64,000 bases of DNA from Roseinatronobacter alkalisoli (GTDB lineage: Bacteria > Pseudomonadota > Alphaproteobacteria > Rhodobacterales > Rhodobacteraceae): positions 55,861 to 119,860 of the forward strand of contig NZ_JAQZSM010000013.1 in the NCBI RefSeq assembly GCF_028745735.1, given 5' to 3'. A model generated the notes under the pieces. It was not told where the DNA came from and made no database searches. It saw nothing but the letters and a program-made list of their open reading frames with translations. The position numbers were made by a program, and so were the translations under genes. Position 1 is the first letter of the stretch. Each line of letters begins with the position of its first letter. Shown here one piece after another: positions 1-8,532 of this stretch.

Positions 1-157
1 ATGTGCATGTCATCTGGCCCGACGGGCGGGAAAGTCGCCATAGCGTCGATGCCGTCAATCAGGTTATCAGCCTGCAGCCTGACTGAAGCATCGCGGAACA
101 AAGGCCGCAGGGTTTGAAGGGACCGTCGCGCCAGTGGCGCGGCGAAAGCCCGGAAAA
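1..157. other. Left-edge stretch with no supported gene
   Basis: I see no gene here that I would defend. A minus-strand frame stays open from about 160 to the left edge and contains an ATG at 41-39, but it has no convincing ribosome binding site. It could be the start of a gene lying outside the window. The block CAAAGGCCGCAGG near 100-112 recurs just before the right-hand inverted-repeat element at about 63660. Between that block and the left element lies about 45 bp absent from the right copy; it holds a small hairpin, CGCGCCA-G-TGGCGCG at 127-141. Confidence 0.4.
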
Positions 158-294
158 CGCGCTATCGGCGGGCCGTCCCGCGGCCTGCCGGTTACGCCAG
201 CGTCATAGCACGCCTTGTATGTCGGGGTATTCCGCCTGCATAAAGTGAGCGTCTCAGATGTGGGATCGGTAGTCCCCTGCCCGCCGATAGCGCG
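158..294. repeat. 137-bp inverted-repeat-bounded element, left copy
   Basis: The element is bounded by perfect 16-bp inverted repeats, CGCGCTATCGGCGGGC (158-173) and GCCCGCCGATAGCGCG (279-294). It contains two blocks that are identical in the right-end copy: GGCCGTCCCGCGGCCTGCCG at 171-190, which itself has a GGCCG/CGGCC stem, and CCGCCTGCATAAA at 232-244. Spacing between arms and blocks is the same in both copies (13, 61 and 47 bp). It sits just after the stop codon of the cytochrome c peroxidase gene, so its hairpin could also act in 3'-end formation. It resembles a non-autonomous repeat or a structured RNA; no transposase is present. The overlapping small reading frames are probably chance. 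Confidence 0.75.
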
Positions 295-329
295 GGTTAT
301 ATTCATACCCCAACACTCAAACGCTCCCA

Positions 330-1661
330 TTACGGGTTCGGAACGACCAGTCCGCTGGGCACAGAAGGGGGCACGCCCAACTGCCCCGCCAGTGCCTGCG
401 GGTCGCTCAAGCTGTTCAGAAAGGCCACGATATCGGCAATATCGTCGTCATTCAACGCGATGGGCGGGGTTTGCACGGCACCCGCAATGGCGGCAATCTC
501 AACGGGGTCATTCATGATCAGCCAGTCGTCCACACCCAGATCGGGCAGGATGACCTGCGCGCGGTCATAGCGTGTCAGCGCGGTCACAGGGTCGGCATGG
601 TCGCGGATGAAACCTGCCAGCGTGGCATGTGAACCCGCATGCCCATAGGGGGCAGAATGCGCCACATTGCGCAGCGACGGTGTGCGAAAGGCAAAAGCAT
701 CTTCATCCCGCCCTGTCACGCGCATGCGCCCTGTGTCGCGGCGGTGGGATTCAAACCGCGCGGCTTTGCCCGGCCCCAGTTGCGGCACGCCGCGCGCATG
801 AAACCCGTGATCGGTCTGGAACGGGCCGGAATGGCAGGTGCTGCAAGTTGCACGCCCGTAAAACAGACCCATCCCGCGCGCCGCATCCTCCGGCAGGCTG
901 GTCCCGTCGCGCAGAAAGGCATCAAACGGGCTGGTATCAGACCGGAATTCGACAGCGACAAATGCCGCGATGGCGTTGGATATATCAGTAAAGGCAATGT
1001 CGTCAGGGGCCCCAATATTGTCATGCGTCGCGATGAAGCGCGCGGCGTAATCGGGAATGCCACGCACCCGCGCGGCAATCAGATCCCATGCGCCGCCTGC
1101 GCCGGTAATCCGGCCCTGCCGCACGGCCTGTGCGATTTCATTCTCGCTGTAATGGCCTGCCATTTCATCGGGGCTCAGCACAGGAAACATGTTCTGCGCC
1201 GACAGAAGCGACGCGAACCCCACCATCATGTCGCCTTCCAGCGGGGTGCGCAGACCGGTTTCGCGGGTTGGGTCTTCCTCTATCCGGCCATCATGAAACA
1301 TGCGGGTGAATTCATGCGCGCCAAGGTTCCACAACGCCGGTGAATTGCGCGGAATGCGCTGCTCGGGCATGTTATCCGCATCGGCCACGCGGGCTGGGCC
1401 AAGCCCCCTGCCCCCGTCCCCCAGCCCCAGCGATACCCCGTCCGAGGTGCCAAAGGCAGGGTGGTGGCATGTCGCACAGGCCACTTCACGGTTGCCCGAC
1501 AGGATGGGGTCATAAAACAGATGCCAGCCAAGGCGCACCAGTTCCGGCGGATGGCTGGCATAATCCGTATCCGACACCGGGTCAGGCAAGGGGATGTCAG
1601 CCATAGCGCCGCCGGGGGCAAGCCCTGCAACCACTATCAGACCCAAAGCGATGCACCGCAT
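330..1661 (-). CDS. Periplasmic dihaem cytochrome c peroxidase / MauG-family protein
   Basis: 443 aa. An N-terminal signal peptide (about residues 1-21, ending GGAMA) exports it to the periplasm. Two covalent haem-c motifs are visible, CATCH at 62-66 and CSTCH at 273-277, the layout of the bacterial cytochrome c peroxidase/MauG family. It is about 100 residues longer than classical CcpA-type enzymes, closer to MauG-like relatives. The start at 1661 is chosen because it puts the signal peptide at the N-terminus; a frame upstream to 1727 adds an unlikely leader. It is the last gene of the xyloside operon, 71 bp after the oxidoreductase gene. Its role there is inference: peroxide removal, or electron transfer for a sugar-oxidising step. 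Confidence 0.85.
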   Translation of the reverse strand: MRCIALGLIVVAGLAPGGAMADIPLPDPVSDTDYASHPPELVRLGWHLFYDPILSGNREVACATCHHPAFGTSDGVSLGLGDGGRGLGPARVADADNMPEQRIPRNSPALWNLGAHEFTRMFHDGRIEEDPTRETGLRTPLEGDMMVGFASLLSAQNMFPVLSPDEMAGHYSENEIAQAVRQGRITGAGGAWDLIAARVRGIPDYAARFIATHDNIGAPDDIAFTDISNAIAAFVAVEFRSDTSPFDAFLRDGTSLPEDAARGMGLFYGRATCSTCHSGPFQTDHGFHARGVPQLGPGKAARFESHRRDTGRMRVTGRDEDAFAFRTPSLRNVAHSAPYGHAGSHATLAGFIRDHADPVTALTRYDRAQVILPDLGVDDWLIMNDPVEIAAIAGAVQTPPIALNDDDIADIVAFLNSLSDPQALAGQLGVPPSVPSGLVVPNP

Positions 1662-1732
1662 CCTGTCCCCCTTCCCCATCGTTGCCACATAGAGTGCCGC
1701 AACAATGGGGTTGCAGCAAGGGGCCAACGCGG

Positions 1733-2875
1733 TCAGCCCTGTTGAATGACCGGCGTCCAGACCCCGCCCGCCTGTGATGAACGCAGGCAGGCATCGATGA
1801 AGCGCATACCCGAAAGCCCGTCCGACAGGCCCGGCAGGACAGACCCCCCAGTGGTATTGTCGGCATCATGTGCGCGAATCGCATCTGCCGCTTCAAGGTA
1901 AAGCGTGGCAAACCCTTCCAGATACCCTTCGGGGTGACCGGCCGGTATGCGTGTGGTGGCAAGTCCCGCATCAGTGGCGCCCGCGCCCGCGCGTGTCAGA
2001 ATCTGCGTTGGCTGGCCAAAGCGCGTGAACGCCATCTGGTTGGGGTTTTCCTGCGCCCAGTCCAGGCCTCCCTTGTCACCGTGAATACGCAGCCGCAACG
2101 CGTTTTCATTGCCGACGGCCACCTGCGATGCCCAGAGCATGCCTTTTGCCCCGCTGGCATAGCGCAGCATCACATGGGCGTTGTCATCCACCGCGCGCCC
2201 CTCCACGAAACTGGACAGATCGGCGGCCAGCGCTTCGGGGGACTGGCCGGTCACGAATTCGGCCAGTTGCCAGGCATGGGTGCCAATATCGCCAATTGCC
2301 CCGCCCGCGCCGGACCGCGCGGGGTCGGTGCGCCATTCGGCCTGTTTGCCGGTGGCGGCTTCGGTCAGCCAGTCCTGCACATATTCGACATGCACGAGCC
2401 GCAACTGCCCCAACTCACCCCGCGCAACCATGTCGCGCGCTTGTCGGATCAGCGGATAACCCGAATAATTATGCGTCAGCACAAACAGCTTGCCCGATTG
2501 TGCCAGCACCTGTTCCAGTTGCAGCGCATCTTCCAGTTTCGACGCCAGCGGTTTGTCACAGATGACATGAATTCCCGCCTTCAGAAACGCCAGCGCAGCA
2601 GGGACATGCATATGATTGGGCGTGACAATCGCAACCGCATCGATGCCGTCATCGCGCGCGGCTTCCGCTGCTGCCATCTGCTCAAAGCTGTCATAGCTGC
2701 GATCGGGCGCGATCCCCAGCGCGGCCGCTGATGCATGCGCGCGTGCTGCGTCCGACGACAGCGCCCCCGCAACCAGATCCCACTGCCCGTCAATGCGCGC
2801 GGCAATGCGGTGAACACCCCCGATGAACGCGCCTTCGCCGCCGCCCACCATGCCCAGTTTCAGACGTGCGCTCAT
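1733..2875 (-). CDS. Gfo/Idh/MocA-family NAD(P)-dependent oxidoreductase (copy 2 of operon)
   Basis: 380 aa, the usual length for this family. The N-terminal Rossmann fold begins with KLGMVGGGEGAFIGG, and the family EKP motif appears as CDKPLAS near residue 110 (Asp in place of Glu). The C-terminal half is the alpha/beta sugar-binding domain with the GDIGTHAW segment. Such enzymes oxidise or reduce a sugar or cyclitol hydroxyl with NAD(P). The start codon overlaps the stop of the upstream TIM-barrel isomerase gene, so the two are translationally coupled and probably act in sequence. No signal peptide; cytoplasmic. Exact substrate unknown; a keto-glycoside or keto-sugar is a reasonable guess from the GH43 neighbour. 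Confidence 0.85.
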   Translation of the reverse strand: MSARLKLGMVGGGEGAFIGGVHRIAARIDGQWDLVAGALSSDAARAHASAAALGIAPDRSYDSFEQMAAAEAARDDGIDAVAIVTPNHMHVPAALAFLKAGIHVICDKPLASKLEDALQLEQVLAQSGKLFVLTHNYSGYPLIRQARDMVARGELGQLRLVHVEYVQDWLTEAATGKQAEWRTDPARSGAGGAIGDIGTHAWQLAEFVTGQSPEALAADLSSFVEGRAVDDNAHVMLRYASGAKGMLWASQVAVGNENALRLRIHGDKGGLDWAQENPNQMAFTRFGQPTQILTRAGAGATDAGLATTRIPAGHPEGYLEGFATLYLEAADAIRAHDADNTTGGSVLPGLSDGLSGMRFIDACLRSSQAGGVWTPVIQQG

Positions 2876-3933
2876 TATGCAATCCCCAGCATGGCGCGGA
2901 TCTGCGCGATATCGGTTTTGGCGCCTGCGAAATCGTCAAACGCCTTGTCGGTCACGTCGATGATGTGCTGCGCGATGAAAGGCGCACCTTCGGCCGCGCC
3001 TTGTTCCGGTGATTTCAGGCAGCATTCCCATTCCAGCACGGCCCAGCTGTCATATCCATATTGGGCCAGTTTGGAAAAGATCGCCGCGAAATCAACCTGG
3101 CCATCGCCAAGGCTGCGGAACCGGCCCGCGCGGTTCAGCCATGGCTGATAGCCGGAATAAACGCCCTGCCGCCCATCGGGGTTGAATTCCGCATCCTTGA
3201 CGTGAACGGCGCAGATGCGGTCATGATAGATATCGATGAAGGCCAGATAATCCATCTGTTGCAGCAGGAAATGCGACGGGTCGTAATTGATGCGCGCGCG
3301 GGTATGTCCGTCCAGCGCGTCCAGAAACATTTCCCATGTCGCACCGTCAAAGACATCTTCGCCGGGGTGAATTTCATAACCGATATCAACGCCGTATTCG
3401 TCATAGACATCCAGAATAGGCCGCCAGCGACGGGCCAGTTCGGCAAATGCCTCGTCTATCAGGCCAGCGGGGCGCTGTGGCCAGGGGTACAGGAACGGAA
3501 ACGCCAGCGACCCGGTAAAGCTGACGGACGTGTCCAGCCCCAGATGGCGACTGGCGCGCGCGGCCTTTTTCACCTGATCCACGGCCCATTCCTGCCGCGC
3601 TGCCGGTTTCCCATGCAGGGCGGCAGGCGCAAATCCGTCAAACGCCGTATCATAGACAGGGTTCACGGCAACAAGCTGGCCTTGCAGATGGGTGGACAAT
3701 TCGGTGATTTCCACACCCGCCGCAGCGCAGATACCAGCGATTTCGTCGCAGTAATCCTTGCTTTCGGCAGCACGGTCCAGATTGAACAGGCGTGTGTCGA
3801 ATGTTGGGATCTGCACGCCTTTGTACCCCAGCGATGCGGCCCATTTGGTGATATTTTCCAACGAGTTGAAAGGGGCATCATCGCCTGCGAATTGCGCCAG
3901 GAACAGGGCTGGACCCTTAATTTTTGCGGGCAT
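2875..3933 (-). CDS. Sugar isomerase/epimerase-like TIM-barrel protein (AP endonuclease 2 fold)
   Basis: 352 aa, cytoplasmic. The metal-binding residues of the xylose-isomerase-like/AP-endonuclease-2 barrel are visible: Glu in GYEIHPGED, Asp/His in NYDPSH, His in AVHVKDAEF, and Glu in VLEWEC. Families of this type isomerise, epimerise or eliminate on keto-sugars and often pair with a Gfo/Idh/MocA dehydrogenase, as here (1-bp overlap with the next gene). At 352 residues it is about 100 longer than the second TIM-barrel protein of the operon, so the two are not recent duplicates. The substrate cannot be read from the sequence. Confidence 0.8.
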   Translation of the reverse strand: MPAKIKGPALFLAQFAGDDAPFNSLENITKWAASLGYKGVQIPTFDTRLFNLDRAAESKDYCDEIAGICAAAGVEITELSTHLQGQLVAVNPVYDTAFDGFAPAALHGKPAARQEWAVDQVKKAARASRHLGLDTSVSFTGSLAFPFLYPWPQRPAGLIDEAFAELARRWRPILDVYDEYGVDIGYEIHPGEDVFDGATWEMFLDALDGHTRARINYDPSHFLLQQMDYLAFIDIYHDRICAVHVKDAEFNPDGRQGVYSGYQPWLNRAGRFRSLGDGQVDFAAIFSKLAQYGYDSWAVLEWECCLKSPEQGAAEGAPFIAQHIIDVTDKAFDDFAGAKTDIAQIRAMLGIA

Positions 3934-3970
3934 TGGTTTTCCTCGTGGTTTGGTGTTTTGGGCAGGCCGT

Positions 3971-5572
3971 TCAGGCCCGTCCCGGTTCGGGAGTGTAATC
4001 GAAGCTGCGGAAATGCGCGGGCAGTGCCCGTCCGGTGATGTCGAATGCCATCATCCCGACAAAGGCGCCGGTGAAGGAACCATGTTCCCCCCGCCCGCCT
4101 TCGTCCGAAATGACCGATGCATCCAGCGCTGGCCCAAGCGGGGATGTGGTGCCACCCTGATGCCAGTGGAATTGCTGCACTGCACCGCTGACCTGCACCG
4201 ACAGCCAGACAGGGCCGGGGGCCAGTGCGACCGGCTCGCATGGCCAGCTTAACGCGCCATCAGGCCAGTCGCCATTGCAGGACATGATTGTCAGGCACCG
4301 CCCCAGCGTCTTGTCCCATGTCACGGCGGCGAAATGGAACTTGCTGCGGTTGTAATATGTCACCAGCCCTGCGGCCTGCTGATAGGTGTCGGGGGTAAAT
4401 TCCGCCAGTTCGGTTTCGGCGCTGTAATGCAGATGTTCCTGCCTGCGCGCGACCAGCGATTGTTCAAACCAGCTGCCAATGCTTTCGCGTGCGTGCAGGC
4501 GCAGCGCATCCCCCGTCAGGGTAAACAGCCGTTCGGGCTGCGGGCTGCGCAACCACTGGAATTCCGGCGGCAGGTCCGGCCCGTCAAACACGCGCCGGAT
4601 GGCAGCAGCGGGCCGTGGTTCCACCTCTGTAGGGGCGGCCACATCCAGCGCGGGCACGGGACCGCCATGCGCCAGATACAACCAGTCATCATCGGCCCAG
4701 ATACATTTCTGGATCGCGGTTTCACGCCCCAGCGGCGAAAACCGCCCCGGAAGCGGGCGCGAACACAGATGCGTATGATAGACATCACCCTGCGGTGTTT
4801 CCACAATCTGGCCATGGCCCGCGCGTTGCAGGGGCGCGTCCGGGTGGTCCCTTGACGTGATCAGATGTGTGTCGGGGTGCAGCGTGTATGGGCCATCAAT
4901 CTGGCGCGCGCGCGCCATTGTTACGGCATGACCATAGCCGGTGCCCCCTTCGGCGGTGGTCAGGTAGTAGTAGCCCTTGCGTTTGAACAGATGTGGCCCT
5001 TCGACCAGTCCAATGGAACTGCCTGCGAAAATATTGTGCACCGGGCCGGTCAGCCCGTGTTCCGGGTGCCATTCCTGCATCAGAATGCCGTCAAAGGCGG
5101 GGCTTCTCGGCCGGCCGCCCACTGAACGCCCGCAATGGTTCCATTGCATGTTCAGAAACCATTTGCGCCCGTCATCATCATGAAACAGCGACGGGTCAAA
5201 CCCCGATGAATTGACATAGACCGGGTCCGACCACGGCCCGTCAATCGCGGGTGCAGTGACGATGTAGTTATGCGCATCCTTGAAATTGCCGTCCAGCCGT
5301 TTGACATCCGTGTAGACCAGCCAGAACAGCCCGTCCGCATGGGACAGGCACGGCGCCCAGACCCCGCAACTGTCGGGATTGCCGCGCATGTCCAACTGGC
5401 TGGCCCGCGTCAGCGGGCGGCAGGCCAGTTCCCAGTTCACCAGATCGGTGGAGCGGTGAATCTGTACGCCGGGGAACCATTCAAATGTTGATGTGGCGAT
5501 GAAATAGTCATCCCCCACACGGCATATGGACGGGTCAGGGTTGAAACCGGGCAGGATGGGGTTGCGGATCAT
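3971..5572 (-). CDS. xynB: GH43 beta-xylosidase / alpha-arabinofuranosidase-type glycosidase
   Basis: 533 aa. The N-terminal five-bladed propeller carries the three GH43 catalytic acids: Asp13 in GFNPDPS (base), Asp126 in GFDPSLFHD (pKa modulator) and Glu191 in LVEGPHLF (acid). After about residue 320 comes the C-terminal beta-sandwich typical of XynB-type beta-xylosidases. No signal peptide, so it cleaves imported xylo-oligosaccharides or xylosides in the cytoplasm. The start at 5572 is preferred because its ATG overlaps the TGA of the aldo/keto reductase gene (ATGA). Length and domain order match bacterial GH43 beta-xylosidases; arabinofuranosidase activity cannot be excluded. Confidence 0.88.
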   Translation of the reverse strand: MIRNPILPGFNPDPSICRVGDDYFIATSTFEWFPGVQIHRSTDLVNWELACRPLTRASQLDMRGNPDSCGVWAPCLSHADGLFWLVYTDVKRLDGNFKDAHNYIVTAPAIDGPWSDPVYVNSSGFDPSLFHDDDGRKWFLNMQWNHCGRSVGGRPRSPAFDGILMQEWHPEHGLTGPVHNIFAGSSIGLVEGPHLFKRKGYYYLTTAEGGTGYGHAVTMARARQIDGPYTLHPDTHLITSRDHPDAPLQRAGHGQIVETPQGDVYHTHLCSRPLPGRFSPLGRETAIQKCIWADDDWLYLAHGGPVPALDVAAPTEVEPRPAAAIRRVFDGPDLPPEFQWLRSPQPERLFTLTGDALRLHARESIGSWFEQSLVARRQEHLHYSAETELAEFTPDTYQQAAGLVTYYNRSKFHFAAVTWDKTLGRCLTIMSCNGDWPDGALSWPCEPVALAPGPVWLSVQVSGAVQQFHWHQGGTTSPLGPALDASVISDEGGRGEHGSFTGAFVGMMAFDITGRALPAHFRSFDYTPEPGRA

Positions 5573-6621
5573 GTCTGCCCTGCCCCTTTGTCCAGTTCGG
5601 ATGATTGCGCCCACAGGTTGATGTTTTCTTCATCCGCCCAACGGTCAATCTCGGCCAGTTCCGCAGCGGTGAAATCCAGATTACCCACGGCGCCTGCGCA
5701 ATCCACCACCTGCGCGGGCTTTGATGCGCCGATCAGAGCCGTCGTAATGCCGCCATCGCGTAACACCCATGCAATTGCCATCTGCGCCAGTGTCTGCCCG
5801 CGGGCCGCCGCAATGTCATTGAGCTTGCGGATGTTTTCGATCGCGCGGTCGCTGATCATGCCAGCGGCCAGCGATTTGCCCTGACTGGCGCGGCTGCCTT
5901 CGGGAATACCGTTCAGGTATTTCGTGCTCAGCATGCCTTGTGCCAGCGGTGTGAACGCGATGGAGCCGACCCCCAGTTCCTGCAAGGTCTGCTTCAGCCC
6001 GTCGCGTTCCACCCAACGGTTCAGCATATTATAGCTGGGCTGGTGAATCACGCAGGGCGTGCCAAGGTCTTTCAGGATGGCTACAGCCTGACGGGTGCGT
6101 TCGGAATTATAGCTGGAAATCCCGGCATAATGCGCGCGGCCCGACCGCACGATGTAATCCAATGCGCCCATGGTTTCTTCCAGGGGCGTGTCGGGGTCAA
6201 AACGGTGGGAATAGAAGATATCGACATAATCCAGCCCCATACGTTTGAGCGACGCATCGCAGGACGACACCAGATACTTGCGGCTGCCCCATTCCCCATA
6301 AGGCCCCGGCCACATCCGGTAGCCCGCCTTGGTCGAAATCACCAGTTCATCGCGGTAAGGCGCAAAATCGGTGCGCAGTATTTCCCCGAATGCCGCTTCG
6401 GCGGCACCAGGGCGGGGGCCGTAATTATTGGCCAGATCGAAATGCGTGATTCCGTGGTCAAAGGCCGTCTGGCAAATGCTGCGCTTCACCTCATGCGGGG
6501 TGTCATCGCCGAAATTATGCCACAACCCCAGTGAGATTGCAGGCAACATCAGCCCGGACGCCCCGCAGCGCCGGTATTGCATCCGCGTGTAGCGGTCGTC
6601 TGATGCGCAATAGACACTCAT
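5569..6621 (-). CDS. gpr: Aldo/keto reductase, YghZ/Gpr-like
   Basis: 350 aa, with strong family resemblance to E. coli YghZ (L-glyceraldehyde-3-phosphate reductase). Shared segments include MQYRRCGASGL, HFDLANNYGPRPG with the catalytic Asp and Tyr, STKAGYRMWPGPYG with the Lys, YVDIFYSHR with the His, and the C-terminal ALIGASKPAQ cofactor site. It is a cytoplasmic NADPH-dependent carbonyl reductase. ATGA overlaps on both sides couple it to the Gfo/Idh/MocA gene before and the GH43 gene after it. In this operon it may reduce an aldehyde or keto-sugar from glycoside breakdown; its physiological substrate is inference. Confidence 0.88.
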   Translation of the reverse strand: MSVYCASDDRYTRMQYRRCGASGLMLPAISLGLWHNFGDDTPHEVKRSICQTAFDHGITHFDLANNYGPRPGAAEAAFGEILRTDFAPYRDELVISTKAGYRMWPGPYGEWGSRKYLVSSCDASLKRMGLDYVDIFYSHRFDPDTPLEETMGALDYIVRSGRAHYAGISSYNSERTRQAVAILKDLGTPCVIHQPSYNMLNRWVERDGLKQTLQELGVGSIAFTPLAQGMLSTKYLNGIPEGSRASQGKSLAAGMISDRAIENIRKLNDIAAARGQTLAQMAIAWVLRDGGITTALIGASKPAQVVDCAGAVGNLDFTAAELAEIDRWADEENINLWAQSSELDKGAGQT

Positions 6622-7739
6622 GCCAGCAACGCCTGTGCTGCGTCGGGGGACAGCGCTTCGGGGCGTTCACAACTGGTGGCGATGTCCAGCACCTGGCCGG
6701 TTTCCGCAGCGTTCAGAATGGCGGTCATCACATCCACCACATGCAGCGAAAATTCCAGCGAACACCGGTGCGGCCGCCCGTCCAGAATGGCCAGCGCCAT
6801 ATCGGCCAGCCCTGCGGCGCGATAATTGGCCTGCACCCCGTCATTGGCACGCGCAAACGGGTGATCCCATGCTGTACCTGCCGAAGTGAACGCAGCTTTC
6901 TGGGTCATGCGCACTTCACCGCCAAAGAAATTGGGGTCGGGCACATGCAGGGTGCCATGTTCGCCATACAGTTCCATGGGGGCATGGCCGTGCTGCCAGA
7001 CATCCCAACTGGCGCAATAGGTCACCTGCGCGCCCGAATGGAATTGCAGGATCGCATGTATGGTGGTCGGCGTTTCAACAGGGATTTTCTGCCCATAACG
7101 CGGCTGCGATGTGATGGTGCGTTCGGCCTGCGCACTCATGCTCATGGCGGTCACACGTTTGACCGGTCCCAGAAGCTGCACAAGGTTGGAAATGTAGTAT
7201 GGTCCCAGATCAAGGATCGGCCCGCCACCCGGCTTGAAAAAGAAGTCCGGGTTCGGGTGCCACATTTCCATGCCGGGGCTTTGCACGAAACAGGTGCCCG
7301 ATGTGATGGCCCCGACCCGCCCGTTGTCAATCAGATGGCGGGCAAGCTGATGCGCCCCGCCCAGGAATGTGTCGGGTGCGGACCCCACGCGCAGCCCCTT
7401 TGCCGCAGCCTTGCTGGCCAGGGCGCGCCCCTCATCCAATGTCAGCACAAAGGGTTTTTCGGAATAGACATGTTTTCCCGCCTCCAGCACTTGCTGGGAT
7501 ACGGAAAAATGCGCGGCAGGCACGGTCAGGTTGACGATGATGTCAATGTCATCCGCGGCCAGAAGCCCGTCAATGGTTTCTGCACGCAGGCTGAATTCAC
7601 CCGCGCGGGCCTTCGCCGCATCTTCGGACAGATCAGCACAGGCGCGCATTTCAATGCCGCGAAACAGTGGGGCCAGGCGCATATATGCAGCAGAGATATT
7701 CCCGCAGCCCAAAACCCCGATACCAAGTTTTCTTGTCAT
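6618..7739 (-). CDS. Gfo/Idh/MocA-family oxidoreductase (copy 1 of operon)
   Basis: 373 aa. The Rossmann fold starts at GIGVLGCGNIS, and YSEKPFVLT near residue 95 carries the canonical EKP lysine. The C-terminal domain contains GGGPILDLGPYYI, a typical substrate-pocket segment. It differs clearly from the other oxidoreductase of this operon and is not a recent duplicate. The start at 7739 follows the upstream isomerase stop by 10 bp; an in-frame start at 7802 would overlap that gene by 53 bp and adds a non-homologous leader. It probably oxidises or reduces a sugar hydroxyl with NAD(P) in the cytoplasm, as a pair with the preceding TIM-barrel protein. Confidence 0.85.
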   Translation of the reverse strand: MTRKLGIGVLGCGNISAAYMRLAPLFRGIEMRACADLSEDAAKARAGEFSLRAETIDGLLAADDIDIIVNLTVPAAHFSVSQQVLEAGKHVYSEKPFVLTLDEGRALASKAAAKGLRVGSAPDTFLGGAHQLARHLIDNGRVGAITSGTCFVQSPGMEMWHPNPDFFFKPGGGPILDLGPYYISNLVQLLGPVKRVTAMSMSAQAERTITSQPRYGQKIPVETPTTIHAILQFHSGAQVTYCASWDVWQHGHAPMELYGEHGTLHVPDPNFFGGEVRMTQKAAFTSAGTAWDHPFARANDGVQANYRAAGLADMALAILDGRPHRCSLEFSLHVVDVMTAILNAAETGQVLDIATSCERPEALSPDAAQALLA

Positions 7740-7749
7740 GATTTGCCCC

Positions 7750-8499
7750 TTAGAACTGGCGGAAACTGGTGATGGACCGGCGCGCAAAACGAGCCAGGTC
7801 ATTCGGGTTGTCGTGCTCCATCACGAACAGGCTGACCCCTGCGGCGCGCAATGCGGCCGTAATAGCAGGCCAGTCCATGGTGCCATGGCCGACATCGGCC
7901 CAGCCATCTTCATCTTCGGCCTCTCCCGCAGGGGCGATGTCCTTGACATGGGCCGCGGTGATGCGCGTTGCGTGGTCCTTGATCCATGCCAGCGGGTCAC
8001 CCCCGCCGCGCACGATCCAGGCGATATCGGCCTCCCATTCCATTGACGGGGCGCCTTCCAACAGCAGCGCCATTGGGATTTCGCCCGTGGGAAGGGGCAT
8101 GAATTCCCAATGGTGGTTGTGCCAGCCAAAGCGCAGGCCCGCATCCTGTACGCGCTTGGCGGCTGTTTCCAGCCGCGCGGCCAGATCGCGCCACGCTGCT
8201 GCATCCGCGCCCTCGCGGTAGATATCATCAGGTGCGGGGCAATAGATTTGCGCCATACCCAAAGCCCGCGCTGCAGCGATGGATTTGTCAAAATCCTCCT
8301 CGAAGCTGGCCAGCGGGAAGAAATGCCCAGAGGGCATCGACAACCCGCGCGCATCAAGTGCGGCGCGGAAAGCGGGCGCGTCCTGATAGACCCCGCCGAA
8401 CCCTTCGACCTGTGTATAGCCGAGGGCCGTCAACTGATCGAGAACCCCCTCCCATGGTGTGAAGTTACGTGCTGAATAAAGCTGGAACGAGACGTCCAT
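7750..8499 (-). CDS. Sugar phosphate isomerase/epimerase-like TIM-barrel protein (short form)
   Basis: 249 aa, a compact AP-endonuclease-2/xylose-isomerase-like barrel. Likely metal ligands lie in FGWHNHHWEF, DIAWIVRGG, ITAAHVKDIAP and VMEHDNP, in the usual order. The N-terminus MDVSFQLYSARNF matches the first strand of the family. It lies between the transporter ATPase gene and an oxidoreductase gene. With the 6618-7739 gene it forms the first of two isomerase/oxidoreductase pairs. It probably isomerises or epimerises a keto-sugar; the substrate is unknown. Confidence 0.82.
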   Translation of the reverse strand: MDVSFQLYSARNFTPWEGVLDQLTALGYTQVEGFGGVYQDAPAFRAALDARGLSMPSGHFFPLASFEEDFDKSIAAARALGMAQIYCPAPDDIYREGADAAAWRDLAARLETAAKRVQDAGLRFGWHNHHWEFMPLPTGEIPMALLLEGAPSMEWEADIAWIVRGGGDPLAWIKDHATRITAAHVKDIAPAGEAEDEDGWADVGHGTMDWPAITAALRAAGVSLFVMEHDNPNDLARFARRSITSFRQF

Positions 8500-8532
8500 G
8501 CTGCATACCTTTCTGCGGTTCTGATTTTGGCT

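Noticed and set aside
67..330. 87-codon minus-strand frame over the left repeat element
   Set aside because: Its only similarity is to a frame over the right copy (GRPRDGPP motif), which follows from the conserved DNA block. The element length is not a multiple of three and the reading between blocks is not conserved.
3061..4038. 325-codon plus-strand open frame
   Set aside because: Antisense to the TIM-barrel isomerase gene; no ribosome binding site and no family signal.
1733..7739. Recent tandem duplication of the oxidoreductase/isomerase pairs
   Set aside because: The two members of each family differ in length and in most residues (352 vs 249 aa; DKP vs EKP motif), so they are distinct enzymes rather than recent copies.
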